Source of the DNA: Paraburkholderia metrosideri | Lineage (GTDB): Bacteria > Pseudomonadota > Gammaproteobacteria > Burkholderiales > Burkholderiaceae | Assembly (NCBI RefSeq): GCF_904848625.1 | Contig: NZ_CAJHCP010000006.1 | Coordinates: 248,001 to 312,000 of the forward strand | Direction of reading: 5' to 3' | DNA length: 64,000 nucleotides | Shown here: piece after piece, positions 27,608 through 39,325 of the stretch | Numbering within the stretch: position 1 is the first letter of the stretch | Layout: each line of letters starts with the position of its first letter | Translations under genes and position numbers: made by a program | Notes under the pieces: model-generated | What the model saw: only the letters and a program-made list of their open reading frames with translations | Databases searched by the model: none | Told to the model about the DNA's origin: nothing

Positions 27608-29494
27608 TCAGATCTCGATCTTCGTCCCCAACTCCACCACCCGGTTCGCCGGAATGCTGAAGAAGTCCGTCGGCTTCGCGGCATTCTGATGCATCCACGC
27701 GAACACCCGTTCGCGCCATACCGACATGCCTGGCAATTGTGTCGGCACGACTGTTTCGCGGGCGAGGAAGAACGATGTGTCCATCAACTCGAACGTCATG
27801 TCGTGGGTACGGCCCACTTCGAGCAGCACGGCCTTCACGTCCGGCGTTTCGTTGAATCCGTAAGCCGCCTTCACGAGATACAAACCACCTTCGATATCCT
27901 TCACCGTCACGCGCTCGGCATCGTTCACGTAGGGAATATCGCGCGTCACGAAGGTCAGGAAGATGGTGCGCTCATGCAGCACCTTGTTGTGCTTCAGGTT
28001 GTGCAGCAGGCTCACCGGCACCAGCGAATCGCTACCCGTCAGATAGATCGCCGTACCCGACACACGATGCGGCGGATGCGCGAGCAGTCCCTGCAGGAAC
28101 GGCATCAGCGGAATACCGTCGGCAGCCGTGCGCTCCTTGACGATCATGCGGCCCTTGAACCAGGTCATCAACAGGAAAAACAGTAGCGCGCCGATACCGA
28201 GCGGCAGCCAGCCGCCCTCCTCGACCTTGAGCAGATTGGCGCCGAAAAAGCCCAGATCGACTGTCATGAACACGCCGATGATCAACGCCACTGCCAGCTT
28301 GTTCCAGTTCCATACGTTCACCATCACGACGCACGCGAGAATCGTGGTAATCACCATCGTGGCCGTTACCGCGATACCGTACGCGGCGGCGAGATTGTCG
28401 GAGCTCTTGAACGCGATCACGATGCACAGAATGATGAACAGCAGCATCCAGTTCACTACCGGCACATAGATCTGCCCGATCGCCAGTTCCGACGTGTGCA
28501 GGATTTTCATACGCGGCACATAGCCGAGCTGGATGGCCTGGCTCGTTAGCGAATACGCGCCGGAAATCACCGCTTGCGACGCGATCACCGTCGCTACCGT
28601 CGACAGCACGACTAGCGGCAGCAATGCCCAGTCAGGGGCAAGCAGGAAGAAAGGATTTTCGATGGCCTTCGGGTCGTGCATCAGCAGCGCGCCCTGCCCG
28701 AAATAGTTCAGCACCAGCGACGGCATCACAAGGATGTACCACGCCATCCGGATCGGCTTGGCGCCAAAGTGGCCCATGTCGGCGTACAGCGCTTCGGCGC
28801 CGGTCAGCACCAGCACGACCGAGCCGAGCACCACGTAAGCCTGCAGCACGTGTGCGGCCATGAAGGTGTACGCGTAATACGGGTTTAGTGCGCGGATCAC
28901 GATCGGCGACTGCACGATGTGCCACAAGCCGAGCACCGCGAGCACCACGAACCACAGCACCATGATCGGACCGAACAGGCGGCCGACCATCGCCGTGCCG
29001 TGCCGCTGAATCCAGAACAGCAGGATCAGGATGACGATCGTCAGCGGCAGTACCAGGTGCGACAGATTCGGCGCGGCGATCTCCAGCCCTTCAACCGCCG
29101 AGATCACGGAGATGGCGGGTGTGATCACCGCGTCACCATAAAACATGCAGGCGCCGAAGATGCCGAGCATCACCAGCAGGCCGGCAAACTTCGACTTGGG
29201 TTCCAGCGAACGCAGCGCCAATGCCATCAGTGCGAGCACGCCGCCCTCGCCATTGTTGTCCGCGCGCATCACGAACAGCACGTACTTGACGCCGACCACG
29301 ATCACGATCGCCCAGAACAGCAGCGAGATCACGCCGAGAATGGATTGATCAGTTAGCGGAATGCCATGAGACGGGCTGAAAGCCTCTTTCAGCGAATACA
29401 ACGGGCTCGTGCCGATATCGCCGAAGACCACTCCGATCGCGGCAATCGCGAGGGAAGGCAGTGGCTGTTTGTGCACGTGATTGTTATCTGTCAT
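27608..29494 (-). CDS. kup: Low-affinity potassium transporter Kup
   Basis: K+/H+ symporter of the inner membrane, 628 residues against 622 in E. coli. The start [39 protein letters not shown] contains the invariant GDIGTSPLY. About 12 transmembrane helices are followed by a cytoplasmic C-terminal domain (from about residue 460) ending [11 protein letters not shown]. Further motifs: [19 protein letters not shown] and [10 protein letters not shown]. The ATG at 29492-29494 is chosen over the longer frame by family fit. The terminator of the gene upstream (29714-29739) lies between, so kup has its own promoter. Confidence 0.96.
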   Translation of the reverse strand: MTDNNHVHKQPLPSLAIAAIGVVFGDIGTSPLYSLKEAFSPSHGIPLTDQSILGVISLLFWAIVIVVGVKYVLFVMRADNNGEGGVLALMALALRSLEPKSKFAGLLVMLGIFGACMFYGDAVITPAISVISAVEGLEIAAPNLSHLVLPLTIVILILLFWIQRHGTAMVGRLFGPIMVLWFVVLAVLGLWHIVQSPIVIRALNPYYAYTFMAAHVLQAYVVLGSVVLVLTGAEALYADMGHFGAKPIRMAWYILVMPSLVLNYFGQGALLMHDPKAIENPFFLLAPDWALLPLVVLSTVATVIASQAVISGAYSLTSQAIQLGYVPRMKILHTSELAIGQIYVPVVNWMLLFIILCIVIAFKSSDNLAAAYGIAVTATMVITTILACVVMVNVWNWNKLAVALIIGVFMTVDLGFFGANLLKVEEGGWLPLGIGALLFFLLMTWFKGRMIVKERTAADGIPLMPFLQGLLAHPPHRVSGTAIYLTGSDSLVPVSLLHNLKHNKVLHERTIFLTFVTRDIPYVNDAERVTVKDIEGGLYLVKAAYGFNETPDVKAVLLEVGRTHDMTFELMDTSFFLARETVVPTQLPGMSVWRERVFAWMHQNAAKPTDFFSIPANRVVELGTKIEI

Positions 29495-29713
29495 AGACGC
29501 GAGGAGATCTGTTCCCTGAGCGGAAAAAACGACCGCCATTCTAAACTGCCCGTCTGACGCCGCCCGGCTTGTTGTGGATAAGCCACGTGGATAGTCCGCG
29601 CAGTGTAGCACTGCGATTTGGGCGCGTCTGCTGGCTGGCCTGGATCGCTCTCACCGGTGTTGGCGCAATTGCGAAGCATCTTGACAACCAGCACACAAGC
29701 GGCGCGCATAAAA

Positions 29714-29739
29714 AAACGGAGCCCATTCGGGCTCCGTTT
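29714..29739 (-). terminator. Terminator of the purA-phosphoribosyltransferase transcript
   Basis: AAACGGAGCCC and GGGCTCCGTTT pair perfectly around ATTC. On the minus strand a run of T (TTTTTT) follows the stem. It is 52 bases after the phosphoribosyltransferase stop at 29791 and upstream of kup. Confidence 0.87.
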
Positions 29740-29790
29740 CACGGGCACTGCGATGAATACGACGCGATGTGTAAAGCGTCGACATCAGCA

Positions 29791-30381
29791 TCACTCTCCC
29801 GACGACTCCTGCGCCTGCGCGATACCACGCTTGATCCACGCGCCGAGGTTATGCGGACGAACCGTGTCCCACTCCTCGAACGGCTGGTGAATCCACGGAT
29901 TGGTCGGCAGATACTGCACGTGGTAGTCGGGCTTCACCTTCGAGCAGCCCTTGTACCAGAGCACCGCCGAACGCACCGCCGTGATGGCCGGATAGCGGTC
30001 TTTCAGATGCTGCTGAACGCGCGCCAACGTGACGCCCGAATCGACCAGGTCGTCGACCAGCAGCACGTTGCCGTGCAACTCGCCGCGCGTCATCGTGATG
30101 TATTGCGCGATGTCGAGTTCGCCCTGCTCCGTACCGGCCGCTTCGCGGTACGAACTCGTGGCGAGAATCGCCAACGGCAGGTCGTAAATACGCGAGAGCT
30201 GATCGCCGACACGCAGGCCACCGCGCGCAAGACACAGAATCTGGTCGAACTTCCAGCCCGATTCATGCACGCCCAACGCCAGCAGTTCGATCAGACGGTG
30301 ATACTCGTCCCAACCGACCCACAGGTTTTTCTCATCATTACGCGGATCTTTCATCGCGATCATGGGTACACCTTGAACCAT
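29791..30381 (-). CDS. Purine phosphoribosyltransferase (hypoxanthine/xanthine-guanine type)
   Basis: Transfers a phosphoribosyl group from PRPP to a purine base in salvage. It has 196 residues. The PRPP-binding motif is VLLVDDLVDSGVTLA. QILCLARGGLRVGDQLS supplies the other phosphate contacts. Exact base specificity cannot be read from sequence. The start is uncertain: ATG at 30379-30381 has AAGG about 8 bases upstream, ATG at 30363 has AAGGTG 6 bases upstream, and ATG at 30354 would give MKDPRNDEKNL. Its gene directly follows purA (3 bases), fitting a purine operon. Confidence 0.88.
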   Translation of the reverse strand: MVQGVPMIAMKDPRNDEKNLWVGWDEYHRLIELLALGVHESGWKFDQILCLARGGLRVGDQLSRIYDLPLAILATSSYREAAGTEQGELDIAQYITMTRGELHGNVLLVDDLVDSGVTLARVQQHLKDRYPAITAVRSAVLWYKGCSKVKPDYHVQYLPTNPWIHQPFEEWDTVRPHNLGAWIKRGIAQAQESSGE

Positions 30382-30384
30382 GGC

Positions 30385-31761
<1,377 letters not shown>

Positions 31762-31840
31762 CTACCTATGTTCGCGGAACCTTCCGAATTTTTCCGTTTC
31801 CGCTCAACGGTATGCACGTTATGGTGGGTATGAAAAGGAT

Positions 31841-31861
31841 GGCGCGGCAGTTGGCCGCGCC
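31841..31861 (-). terminator. Possible terminator after hisZ
   Basis: GGCGCGGC and GCCGCGCC form a perfect 8-base stem with a 5-base loop. On the minus strand it is followed by ATCCTTTTCA, a weak T-tract. It lies 95 bases after the hisZ stop and before purA, so it may only partly separate the two. Confidence 0.55.
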
Positions 31862-31955
31862 GGGTCCTGCGAGACTTCGGCGACACATTGATGACACCTT
31901 CGTCGCCCTGTGACAGGTGCCAGGGAAAGTCCCTCGCGGGTCGACCGGAACGCGC

Positions 31956-33107
31956 TCAGGAGCGCGGTTCGACGACCCATGCACCGTTGCGCTCGACCAA
32001 CACGCGGTCGAATGCGAATTCATCGAGGCTGTGCTCGTGGCCAGGCAATGCCTGGATCACCACTTCACCGGCATCGCGCAAGGCGGCCACGCTGACACGC
32101 AACGCGTCGTCGTGCTGCCACGGCGCGAGAATCGCGCTGCTGCGCGCTTCGATCGGCGAAATACGCGCCACTTCACGCAGATCCAGCGAAAAACCGGTTG
32201 CTGCACGAGCCCTGCCGTAAGCCTGACCAACGTGGTCATAACGGCCGCCGCGCGCCACCGCATTCGGCACGCCGTCGACATACGCCGAGAACATCACGCC
32301 GCTGTGGTAAGCATAGCCGCGCAGGTCGGCGAGGTCGATCATCACTTCGGCGCCGTCGACCTGGCTCGCGAGGAACGCGAGGTCGTCGAGTGCACGGGCG
32401 ATGGCCGGCGTGTTCGGCAGGCGGGCGCGGGCATCTTCGAGCACCGATGCGTCGCCATAGAGCGAAGGCAGCGCGCGCAACGCGTCGCGGATGACCGGGG
32501 TGAGTCCGGCAGTAAGCTCCGCGAGACGCGGCACGTCCTTGCCCGCCAGCGCGTCATACAGCGACTGACCGAGGTCGGCTGCTGCCGGTTCGGCTTCGAT
32601 CAAGGCCGCGAGCACGCCCGCGTGGCACAGGTCGAGACGCACCTTCGCGAGACCGGCCAGACGCAGCGCGTCGAGCATCAGTTGCTGGATTTCCAGGTCC
32701 GCTTCGAGGCCCGCGTGACCATAGATTTCCGCGCCAATCTGGATCTGCTCGCGCGTGGCGTGCAAGCCGCGCGGACGCGTGTGCGCGACGTTGCCGGCAT
32801 AGCAAAGACGCGTCACGCCCTGACGGTTCAGCAAATGCGCATCGATACGCGCGACCTGCGGCGTCATGTCGGCGCGCAGACCGAGCGTGCGGCCAGACAT
32901 CTGATCGACGAGCTTGAAGGTGCGCAGATTCAGATCGTGACCACCACCGCTCAGCAGCGACTCGAGGTATTCGAGCAGCGGCGGCATCACCATCTCGTAG
33001 CCATACGAGCGGAAACGGTCCAGCAAACGGCGCCGCAATTCTTCGATCTTGCGGGCTTCCGACGGCAGCACGTCGGCGATATTTTCGGGAAGTAACCAGG
33101 TCGACAT
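31956..33107 (-). CDS. hisZ: ATP phosphoribosyltransferase regulatory subunit
   Basis: Catalytically inactive relative of histidyl-tRNA synthetase that joins the short form of HisG to start histidine synthesis and gives feedback control. It has 383 residues. It keeps the class II fold ([47 protein letters not shown] and [28 protein letters not shown]) but is shorter than hisS. The real hisS is elsewhere in this window (41267-42607). HisZ beside purA is a conserved order in betaproteobacteria. Confidence 0.93.
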   Translation of the reverse strand: MSTWLLPENIADVLPSEARKIEELRRRLLDRFRSYGYEMVMPPLLEYLESLLSGGGHDLNLRTFKLVDQMSGRTLGLRADMTPQVARIDAHLLNRQGVTRLCYAGNVAHTRPRGLHATREQIQIGAEIYGHAGLEADLEIQQLMLDALRLAGLAKVRLDLCHAGVLAALIEAEPAAADLGQSLYDALAGKDVPRLAELTAGLTPVIRDALRALPSLYGDASVLEDARARLPNTPAIARALDDLAFLASQVDGAEVMIDLADLRGYAYHSGVMFSAYVDGVPNAVARGGRYDHVGQAYGRARAATGFSLDLREVARISPIEARSSAILAPWQHDDALRVSVAALRDAGEVVIQALPGHEHSLDEFAFDRVLVERNGAWVVEPRS

Positions 33108-33323
33108 CGATACAGTCCTACGACGTTGAGCGCGGCGGCTGGGGCGCCGGCGAGTGAATTTCTAATGGCGGGTGGCGGCTCGATTCTGGCGGCTATTGCA
33201 GACGTTCGTTCAGACGCGCTTCGCATCTCATGCGAACGTCGCGGCAAGCGTATTCAATACGCTCGACGTTCCGACCGGCGGACAGAGCCGCCCGCGAGCA
33301 CCGTGGCATGCCAGCCGGCCTCG

Positions 33324-33515
33324 TCAGGTCACGATAAACAGCAGAATCAGCCCAAGTGCCATCACGATCAATCCGCCAATGCGGATCTGATGCGCGGGAC
33401 GTTCCGCTATTTTACGGAACGTGTCGCGCCAGGCCGCCGGAAAAACGAAGGGGAACATCCCCTCGATAATCAGCATCAATGCGATCGCGAGCAGTAACGA
33501 GCCGGCTATATCCAT
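33324..33515 (-). CDS. DUF2065 small membrane protein
   Basis: A 63-residue protein with two hydrophobic helices (GSLLLAIALMLIIEGMFPFVFP and GGLIVMALGLILLFIVT) around a basic loop (RDTFRKIAERPAHQIR). It matches the DUF2065 (YjeT) family, whose role is unknown. It lies between hflC and hisZ on the same strand, as YjeT does in many proteobacteria. The 44-base gap to hflC suggests co-transcription. Confidence 0.88.
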   Translation of the reverse strand: MDIAGSLLLAIALMLIIEGMFPFVFPAAWRDTFRKIAERPAHQIRIGGLIVMALGLILLFIVT

Positions 33516-33559
33516 GCGATGAAGAGGCCGCGATGCGAATGCCGCGGCGTTTCCGGTTA

Positions 33560-34462
33560 TCAGTGTTTGCGCGGGACCGCGGGAGCGTCCGGGGCAGAGC
33601 CACCGGTCGGACTACGCATGAAGCGGAAGAACTCGTTATTCGAGTCGACGACAACCACGTCGCCTGGCTTGAAGGTGTTCCGGTACGCCTGCATGCTTTG
33701 ATAAAACTGGTAGAACTGCGGGTCTTTGCCGAACGCGTCGGCCGCGATGGCCGCTGCCTTTGCATCGCCGTCGCCGCGAATGCTCTGCGCCTGACGATAG
33801 CCGTCCGCGAGGATCTGCTGCTGCTTCGCGGTTGCATCGGCCTTGATCTGGTCGGCCTCGGCCGCGCCCTTTGCGCGTTCGTCAGCGGCAACCTGGTTGC
33901 GCTCGGCAATCATCCGCTTGAAGACCGAATCGGTCATCGCCGCCGGGAAGTCGACGCGCGTCAATTGCATGCCGACAACCGACACGCCCAACGACGCTGC
34001 CGCCTTGTCCATCGCGTTGCGCGCTTCGTCCGCGACGGCTTGCTGCCTGGCCAGTGCGTCGGACAGCGTGAACTTGCCGAACGCGTCGCCCAAAGCCGTG
34101 CGTGACAGCAGCGCCAGCCGGTCAGGCAAGCTTTGAATATCACCCTTGGTTTCAGCGAGCAGCTTCAGCGGATCGGTAACACGGAATCGGACCACCGGGT
34201 TGACCAGCAACTCGGTTTTGTCCGACGTGACGTAGTGGTCTTCGTCCGGCGCGTCGAGCGACTGGATGCGGTTATCGACCAGCGTGACGGTTTGCAGCGG
34301 CGGCGGCAGTTTGACGTGCAACCCGGGCCCGAGCAACGTGGAAGGCGAGTCGCCACGTGACGACAACACCGCCATGTGCCGCTGATCGACGACAAATACC
34401 GTCGACGACGCCGCAAACAGCACGATGACGATAGCCACGACGAGCGCAATGATCTTGTTCAT
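33560..34462 (-). CDS. hflC: HflC, SPFH-domain partner of HflK
   Basis: Inner-membrane protein that forms with HflK a ring around the FtsH protease and limits its activity. It has 300 residues. One N-terminal transmembrane helix (IALVVAIVIVLFAASSTVFVV) is followed by the SPFH (band 7) domain. The C-terminal part is helical (FGKDPQFYQFYQSMQAYRN). It ends in a short Pro/Ala tail. The hflK stop lies 12 bases upstream on the same strand, so the two are translated from one message. Confidence 0.96.
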   Translation of the reverse strand: MNKIIALVVAIVIVLFAASSTVFVVDQRHMAVLSSRGDSPSTLLGPGLHVKLPPPLQTVTLVDNRIQSLDAPDEDHYVTSDKTELLVNPVVRFRVTDPLKLLAETKGDIQSLPDRLALLSRTALGDAFGKFTLSDALARQQAVADEARNAMDKAAASLGVSVVGMQLTRVDFPAAMTDSVFKRMIAERNQVAADERAKGAAEADQIKADATAKQQQILADGYRQAQSIRGDGDAKAAAIAADAFGKDPQFYQFYQSMQAYRNTFKPGDVVVVDSNNEFFRFMRSPTGGSAPDAPAVPRKH

Positions 34463-34474
34463 GTTGTGCGCCCC

Positions 34475-35860
34475 TTATTGAACGTCGTCTTCGCGCATGC
34501 GATTGCGGAAGGCGTCGCGTGAACGCAGCGAATCGCCGCTTGCGGCTGGCTGACTGGCCGCCACGGCAGGCGCGGAAGCCGCCACACCCGGTGCAGCCGC
34601 AGCAGCGTTATCGGAAGCCGCCGGAGCCGCTGCCCCACTCGCCGCTTGCGGTGCAGCAGCAGCGACAGCGCCTGACGCGCCCACGCCTGCTTCCGCAAGC
34701 CGCTGACGATTCTGTTCGACCAGTTTGTCGAGCGGCAGGTACATCACGTTATTGCCGTTCTTGTTGTCGACGAACACCTTGGTCGCGGTCGAGTAGATGT
34801 GCTCCATGGTTTCCATGTACATGCGCGTGCGGACCACAGCGGGCGCTTTCGAGTACTGCTCGTAGACCTGATTGAAACGCTCAGCGTCGCCTTGCGCCTG
34901 AGCCACGGTCTTGTCACTGTACGTTTTCGCCTCTGCGATCTGGCGCGCCACGTCGGCTTGGGCTTGCGGCAACAGATCCGCAACATAGGCCTGCGCGTCG
35001 TGCTTTGCGCGTTCGTTTTCCTGCTGGACTTTGGCGGCGTCGTCGAACGCGGCTTGCACCTGATCGGGCACCTGCACACTCTGCATGGTCACACCGGTCA
35101 CGGCGAGGCCGCTCTGGTCTGCGTCGAGCGTCTGCTGGATCGCTTCCATCAACTGCTGACGGATTGCTTCGCGATCCTGACCGAGAATTTCACTGGTACT
35201 GCGCGTGCCGACGATGCTGCGCACTGCCGCCTGGGCAGCCTGCACCACGCTTTGATCGGGATCGACACTGCGGAACAGATAGTCCGTCGGCTTGCGCACC
35301 TGGTATTGCACTGCGAAACGTACGTCGACGATGTCGGCATTGTGCGTAAGCATCGACGCGTCTTTCACATTCGCGAGACGCACGACGTTATTGCGGCCGA
35401 TCTCCACCTGCCGGATCTGGTTGATATTGACGACTTCATGCGCTTCGAACGGATACGGCAAGCGCCAGTGCACACCCTCGCCCGCGGTGTAGCGATACTT
35501 GCCGAACTGCATCACGACTGCGGCCTGGCCATCCTGCACGACGAACACGCCGCTGCCGAGATAGATCGCGATCAGCACGCCAATCACGATGCCTACGCCG
35601 ATGCGTGCGCCACGCCCGTTATCCGGCCTGCCGCCGCCCGTACCACCGCCCTTGCGACCGAAAATCCGGCTCAGACGACGATTGAAATCACGCCACATCT
35701 CGTCGAGATCGGGCGGACCTTCACCGTCTTTGGGTGGGCGCTTGGGATCGTTCGGCCGTTGCCGGTCACCATTGCCATCGCCCCGGCCCCAGCGCGGATC
35801 GTTTAGTGACAGCATGGCGCGCATGCGCAGCCAGATACTCCGCTCGTTGTAATCGTTCAC
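34475..35860 (-). CDS. hflK: HflK, SPFH-domain partner of HflC
   Basis: Partner of HflC in the FtsH-regulating complex. It has 461 residues against 419 in E. coli. An N-terminal Gly/Pro-rich cytoplasmic stretch is followed by one transmembrane helix (IGVGIVIGVLIAIYLGSGVFVV, about 92-113) and the SPFH domain, then a long helix. The C-terminal 60 residues are Ala/Pro/Ser-rich. The start at 35858-35860 is GTG (MNDYNERSIW); ATGs about 12 and 15 codons later are alternatives. It is preceded by hflX on the same strand. Confidence 0.95.
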   Translation of the reverse strand: MNDYNERSIWLRMRAMLSLNDPRWGRGDGNGDRQRPNDPKRPPKDGEGPPDLDEMWRDFNRRLSRIFGRKGGGTGGGRPDNGRGARIGVGIVIGVLIAIYLGSGVFVVQDGQAAVVMQFGKYRYTAGEGVHWRLPYPFEAHEVVNINQIRQVEIGRNNVVRLANVKDASMLTHNADIVDVRFAVQYQVRKPTDYLFRSVDPDQSVVQAAQAAVRSIVGTRSTSEILGQDREAIRQQLMEAIQQTLDADQSGLAVTGVTMQSVQVPDQVQAAFDDAAKVQQENERAKHDAQAYVADLLPQAQADVARQIAEAKTYSDKTVAQAQGDAERFNQVYEQYSKAPAVVRTRMYMETMEHIYSTATKVFVDNKNGNNVMYLPLDKLVEQNRQRLAEAGVGASGAVAAAAPQAASGAAAPAASDNAAAAAPGVAASAPAVAASQPAASGDSLRSRDAFRNRMREDDVQ

Positions 35861-35909
35861 CTGTGTTCGTTCACCAGAGTAGACAGCGGGTCAGTGCAAT
35901 TGGAACGGG

Positions 35910-37079
35910 TCAGTGCCCGAGTTCTGGGACCTTGCGGTCGTCGCGCGGTGCCGTCCGGTCTTCTTCCAGCGGCTCGATCAGCACGTTGGCAAGCGGTTCG
36001 GCAGTAGCGATTTCAGCGATGGCAGCGCGCAATGTATCCAGCCCTTGCCCGGTGCGCGCGCTCAAAAAGACGCGCGAAATATTACCATATTCATCACGCT
36101 CAACCGCGTCCCCACGGGCCGCCAACTCAGGCACCGCGTCGATCTTGTTGAACACCAGCACCTGCCGGATCGTGTCCGCACCGATCGCATGCAACACCTC
36201 GTTCACCTGATCGATCTGATCGAGACGCACGGCGCTCGACGCATCGACCACATGCAACAGCAGGTCGGCGTGAATCGTTTCTTCGAGCGTGGCGCGGAAT
36301 GCCGCGACCAGCTGGTGAGGCAATTCGCGGATGAAACCGACGGTATCGGACACCACCACCTGCCCCGCTTCGTCACCGAGATAAACGCGGCGTGACGTGG
36401 TGTCCAGGGTAGCGAACAGTTGGTCGGCTGCGTACGCCTGAGCTTTGGTCAGCGCGTTGAACAGCGTGGATTTACCCGCGTTGGTATAGCCGACCAGCGA
36501 CACCGACATCGTCTGATTACGGCTGCGCGCGCGACGCTGGGTGCCGTGTTGACGACGCAGCTTTTCAAGTCGCGTCTTGAGCGCCTTGATGCGCTCGCCG
36601 ATCAAACGGCGGTCGGTTTCAAGCTGCGTTTCACCCGGACCACGCAGACCGATACCGCCTTTCTGACGCTCAAGGTGAGTCCACGCACGAATCAGCCGGG
36701 TCGACAGATATTGCAACTGCGCGAGCTCCACCTGCAGCTTGCCTTCATGGCTGCGGGCGCGTTGCGCAAAAATATCGAGGATAAGACTGGTGCGATCGAT
36801 CACGCGGCGATTAAGCGCCTGCTCCAGATTGCGCTGCTGCGCAGGTGCCAGAGCGTGATTGAAAATGACGAGTTCGATGTCGTTCGCCTCACACGCGAGA
36901 CGCAGCTCTTCGGCCTTGCCGCTGCCGACGAACATCTTCGCGTCGGGACTGGACCGGCGTCCGGTGAGGGTAACTAATGGATTTGCGCCCGCGCTTTGCG
37001 CGAGCAGGCTCAGTTCTTCCAGGCTGGCTTCGAAATCGATCTTACCGAAGTCGATGCCGACAAGCGCTGCATTAATCAA
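35910..37079 (-). CDS. hflX: GTPase HflX
   Basis: Ribosome-associated GTPase that splits stalled 70S ribosomes after stress. It has 389 residues from a TTG start at 37077-37079 (LINAALVGIDFGKID); another TTG at 37121 is also possible. Neither has a clear Shine-Dalgarno site; the choice rests on the family N-terminus. The HflX domain with GRRSSPDAKMFVGSGKAEEL and GGIGLRGPGETQLETDRR is complete. The G domain includes GYTNAGKSTLFN (about 197-208), DTVGFIRELPHQLV and NKIDAV. It lies between hfq and hflK in the classic hfq-hflX-hflKC order. Confidence 0.93.
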   Translation of the reverse strand: MINAALVGIDFGKIDFEASLEELSLLAQSAGANPLVTLTGRRSSPDAKMFVGSGKAEELRLACEANDIELVIFNHALAPAQQRNLEQALNRRVIDRTSLILDIFAQRARSHEGKLQVELAQLQYLSTRLIRAWTHLERQKGGIGLRGPGETQLETDRRLIGERIKALKTRLEKLRRQHGTQRRARSRNQTMSVSLVGYTNAGKSTLFNALTKAQAYAADQLFATLDTTSRRVYLGDEAGQVVVSDTVGFIRELPHQLVAAFRATLEETIHADLLLHVVDASSAVRLDQIDQVNEVLHAIGADTIRQVLVFNKIDAVPELAARGDAVERDEYGNISRVFLSARTGQGLDTLRAAIAEIATAEPLANVLIEPLEEDRTAPRDDRKVPELGH

Positions 37080-37151
37080 ATTGGAGGGTATCAAGATAAG
37101 GCGGCCGGGAGTAATCGCCAACGGGCGACGCTACGCCGGCCGCGACAGGGT

Positions 37152-37388
37152 TTAGGACTGTTCAGAATCCGGGTGGAAATTCACCGGACGGGCTGGCACG
37201 ACTGTCGAGATTGCGTGCTTGTAGACCATCTGGGTGACCGTATTCCGGAGCAACACGACGTACTGGTCGAACGATTCGATGTTCCCTTGAAGCTTGATGC
37301 CGTTGACCAGGTAGATCGACACCGGCACATGCTCTTTACGCAGTGCGTTCAAAAACGGGTCTTGTAACAATTGCCCTTTGTTGCTCAT
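37152..37388 (-). CDS. hfq: RNA chaperone Hfq
   Basis: Hexameric Sm-like protein that pairs small RNAs with their mRNA targets and guards RNA from decay. It has 78 residues. Sm1 ([25 protein letters not shown]) and Sm2 ([14 protein letters not shown]) are intact. The proximal-face sequence [17 protein letters not shown] is typical. The tail is short (NFHPDSEQS), unlike the long tail of E. coli Hfq (102 residues). It lies upstream of hflX, as is usual. Confidence 0.97.
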   Translation of the reverse strand: MSNKGQLLQDPFLNALRKEHVPVSIYLVNGIKLQGNIESFDQYVVLLRNTVTQMVYKHAISTVVPARPVNFHPDSEQS

Positions 37389-37462
37389 AGCAAACTCCGT
37401 ATTTTTTTGCAGGTTGACTGAATTGACGACGAAGGAAAAAGAGATCCGCCGTCAACCGCTAC

Positions 37463-37468
37463 ACTATA
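37463..37468 (-). promoter_or_regulatory. Possible hfq -10 element
   Basis: On the minus strand this is TATAGT, about 74 bases before the hfq ATG. No good -35 lies at the right spacing. It is the best -10-like sequence between der and hfq. Confidence 0.35.
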
Positions 37469-37531
37469 GCCGATTTTCGTTTTTGCGCGAGGGCACTGGC
37501 CAGGCGGCCAAACCCAGCACACACGCGGGTT

Positions 37532-38869
37532 TCAGCCTTTATCCGCGTAAGGGTTCGTCGACGATCTGAACTCTATGCGCAATGGAGTCCCTGCCAGCTT
37601 GAAAGTTTCCCGGAAGCGATTTTCGAGGTAGCGTTTATACGTTTCGGTGATCGCATCAAGCGCATTGCCGTGAATCACGATGACCGGCGGATTCTGTCCG
37701 CCCTGGTGCGCATAACGCAGTTTCGGGCGCACGGGACCACGTCGGCGCGGCTGCTGGAACTCGACTGCATCGATCAGCGCGCGCGTCAGCTTCGGCGTCG
37801 GCAGCTTGGCCATTGCCGCGGCGTACGCGTCGTCGACCGAACGCATCAGCGGACCAATTCCGGTTTTTTCCTGTGCGGAAATGAAATGGAACTTGGCGAA
37901 GTCGAGAAATTTTAGTTTGCGCTCGAGGTCGGCTTTGGTGCGGTCGCGCACATGCGGATCGAGACCGTCCCATTTGTTCACGCCAACCACCAGTGCGCGG
38001 CCCTGCTCCACCACGAAGCCGGCAATGTGCGCGTCCTGTTCCGAGATGTCCTGGCGTGCGTCGAGGAGCAGGATCACGACGTTCGCGTCGGAGATCGATT
38101 GCAGCGTCTTCACCACCGAGAATTTCTCGATCGCTTCGAACACCTTGCCGCGACGACGCAGACCCGCCGTATCGATCAGCGTGTACGGCTTGCCTTGACG
38201 TTCGAAGTCGACGTAGATCGAATCGCGCGTGGTGCCCGGCATGTCGAACGCGATCACGCGCTCTTCGCCGACCAGCGCGTTAATCAGCGTCGACTTACCA
38301 ACGTTCGGACGACCGACAATCGCGATCTTCACACCGCGCGTTTCTTTCTCTTCGTCGCTTTCTTCCGGTTGACCGGCATATGCGACGCCGAGCGCCTCGT
38401 TGATCATTTCCGTGACGCCGTCGCCGTGCGCCGCCGAAATGGCGCGCGGGTCGCCGAGACCGAGTTCGTAGAAGTCGGCGGCGACGTTCGAGTACTTCAT
38501 GCCCTCCGCCTTGTTGACGACGAGGAAGATCGGCCGGCCGACCTTGCGCAGGTAATCGGCGATCGACTTGTCCTGCGGCGCGAGACCGTTACGACCGTCG
38601 ACGATGAACACGACGATGTCCGATTCCTCGACCGCCTGGCGGGTTTGACGCGCCATCTCATGCAGGATGCCGTCTTTGGCGACTGGCTCGAAACCGCCGG
38701 TATCGACGACCAGGTATGGCCTGTCGCCGGCGCGCCCTTCGCCGTAATGGCGATCGCGCGTCAGACCGGGCAAGTCGGCAACCAGCGCATCACGCGAGCG
38801 CGTGAGACGGTTGAAGAGTGTGGATTTCCCCACATTGGGGCGCCCAACGAGGGCAATAACGGGTTTCAT
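37532..38869 (-). CDS. der: GTPase Der (EngA)
   Basis: Essential GTPase for 50S ribosome assembly. It has 445 residues with two G domains: [11 protein letters not shown] (8-18) and [14 protein letters not shown] (about 187-200), each with its DxxG and NKxD motifs. The C-terminal KH-like domain includes [29 protein letters not shown]. Length and N-terminus match the family. bamB lies upstream with a 456-base gap and a terminator between, unusual because yfgM-bamB-der are normally close. Confidence 0.98.
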   Translation of the reverse strand: MKPVIALVGRPNVGKSTLFNRLTRSRDALVADLPGLTRDRHYGEGRAGDRPYLVVDTGGFEPVAKDGILHEMARQTRQAVEESDIVVFIVDGRNGLAPQDKSIADYLRKVGRPIFLVVNKAEGMKYSNVAADFYELGLGDPRAISAAHGDGVTEMINEALGVAYAGQPEESDEEKETRGVKIAIVGRPNVGKSTLINALVGEERVIAFDMPGTTRDSIYVDFERQGKPYTLIDTAGLRRRGKVFEAIEKFSVVKTLQSISDANVVILLLDARQDISEQDAHIAGFVVEQGRALVVGVNKWDGLDPHVRDRTKADLERKLKFLDFAKFHFISAQEKTGIGPLMRSVDDAYAAAMAKLPTPKLTRALIDAVEFQQPRRRGPVRPKLRYAHQGGQNPPVIVIHGNALDAITETYKRYLENRFRETFKLAGTPLRIEFRSSTNPYADKG

Positions 38870-39325
38870 CAGATGTTGTTCACGGTGAAACGCGGGATCG
38901 AAATCGACCGACCGCGTAGCGACGCCATGCGGCCGCTACACGGCAGCGTTTGACGAAAATTATCACGAATTCGGCCGGCCCCGGATGCGCTGTCATTATG
39001 CGCAACCAGGCGGACGGGGGTTTGGCTGTATGGGCGGCGCCAATGGGCCGCCAGATTCAGTCTTTCTTGCTCGACGGATCGCACGCCAGTTCGATTGCAG
39101 ATTCTCTGCGTGCCGTCGACGGTGGCGCCGCAAGCAGCCACCGGTGGCCACGTGGGCCGTTCCTGATCCGACTTGCCGGACCAGCCAGTCCGGCGGAAAT
39201 TTTTTACACTTTGCTCTGCTTGACTACGAAAACTCGACAAAAACTCAACTCAAAACCAAAACCAGCAAAAATGCGCGCGGCCGGCAAAGCCGGCCTGCGC
39301 GCCTGACAGCGATTGACCTGCGTGA
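38870..39325. other. Long intergenic region between bamB and der
   Basis: A gap of about 456 bases in a cluster where bamB and der usually sit close together. A minus-strand terminator (39255-39302) follows bamB. A 123-codon minus-strand frame ends exactly on the der start (TGATG), but its composition (many Arg, Ser, Gln, no domain) and TTG start argue that it is not a gene. GATAAT on the minus strand (38959-38964) could be a der -10. No RNA gene is seen. Confidence 0.5.
39255..39302 (-). terminator. Intrinsic terminator after bamB
   Basis: GCGCGCGGCCGGC (39273-39285) pairs with GCCGGCC plus GCGCGC (39289-39302, one-base bulge) around an AAA loop. On the minus strand it is followed by a T-rich stretch (TTTTTGCTGGTTTTGG). 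It lies 24 bases after the bamB stop. Confidence 0.85.

Noticed and set aside
38869..39240. 123-codon minus-strand frame abutting der
   Set aside because: TTG start, odd composition and no domain. The TGATG junction with der is noted but not enough.
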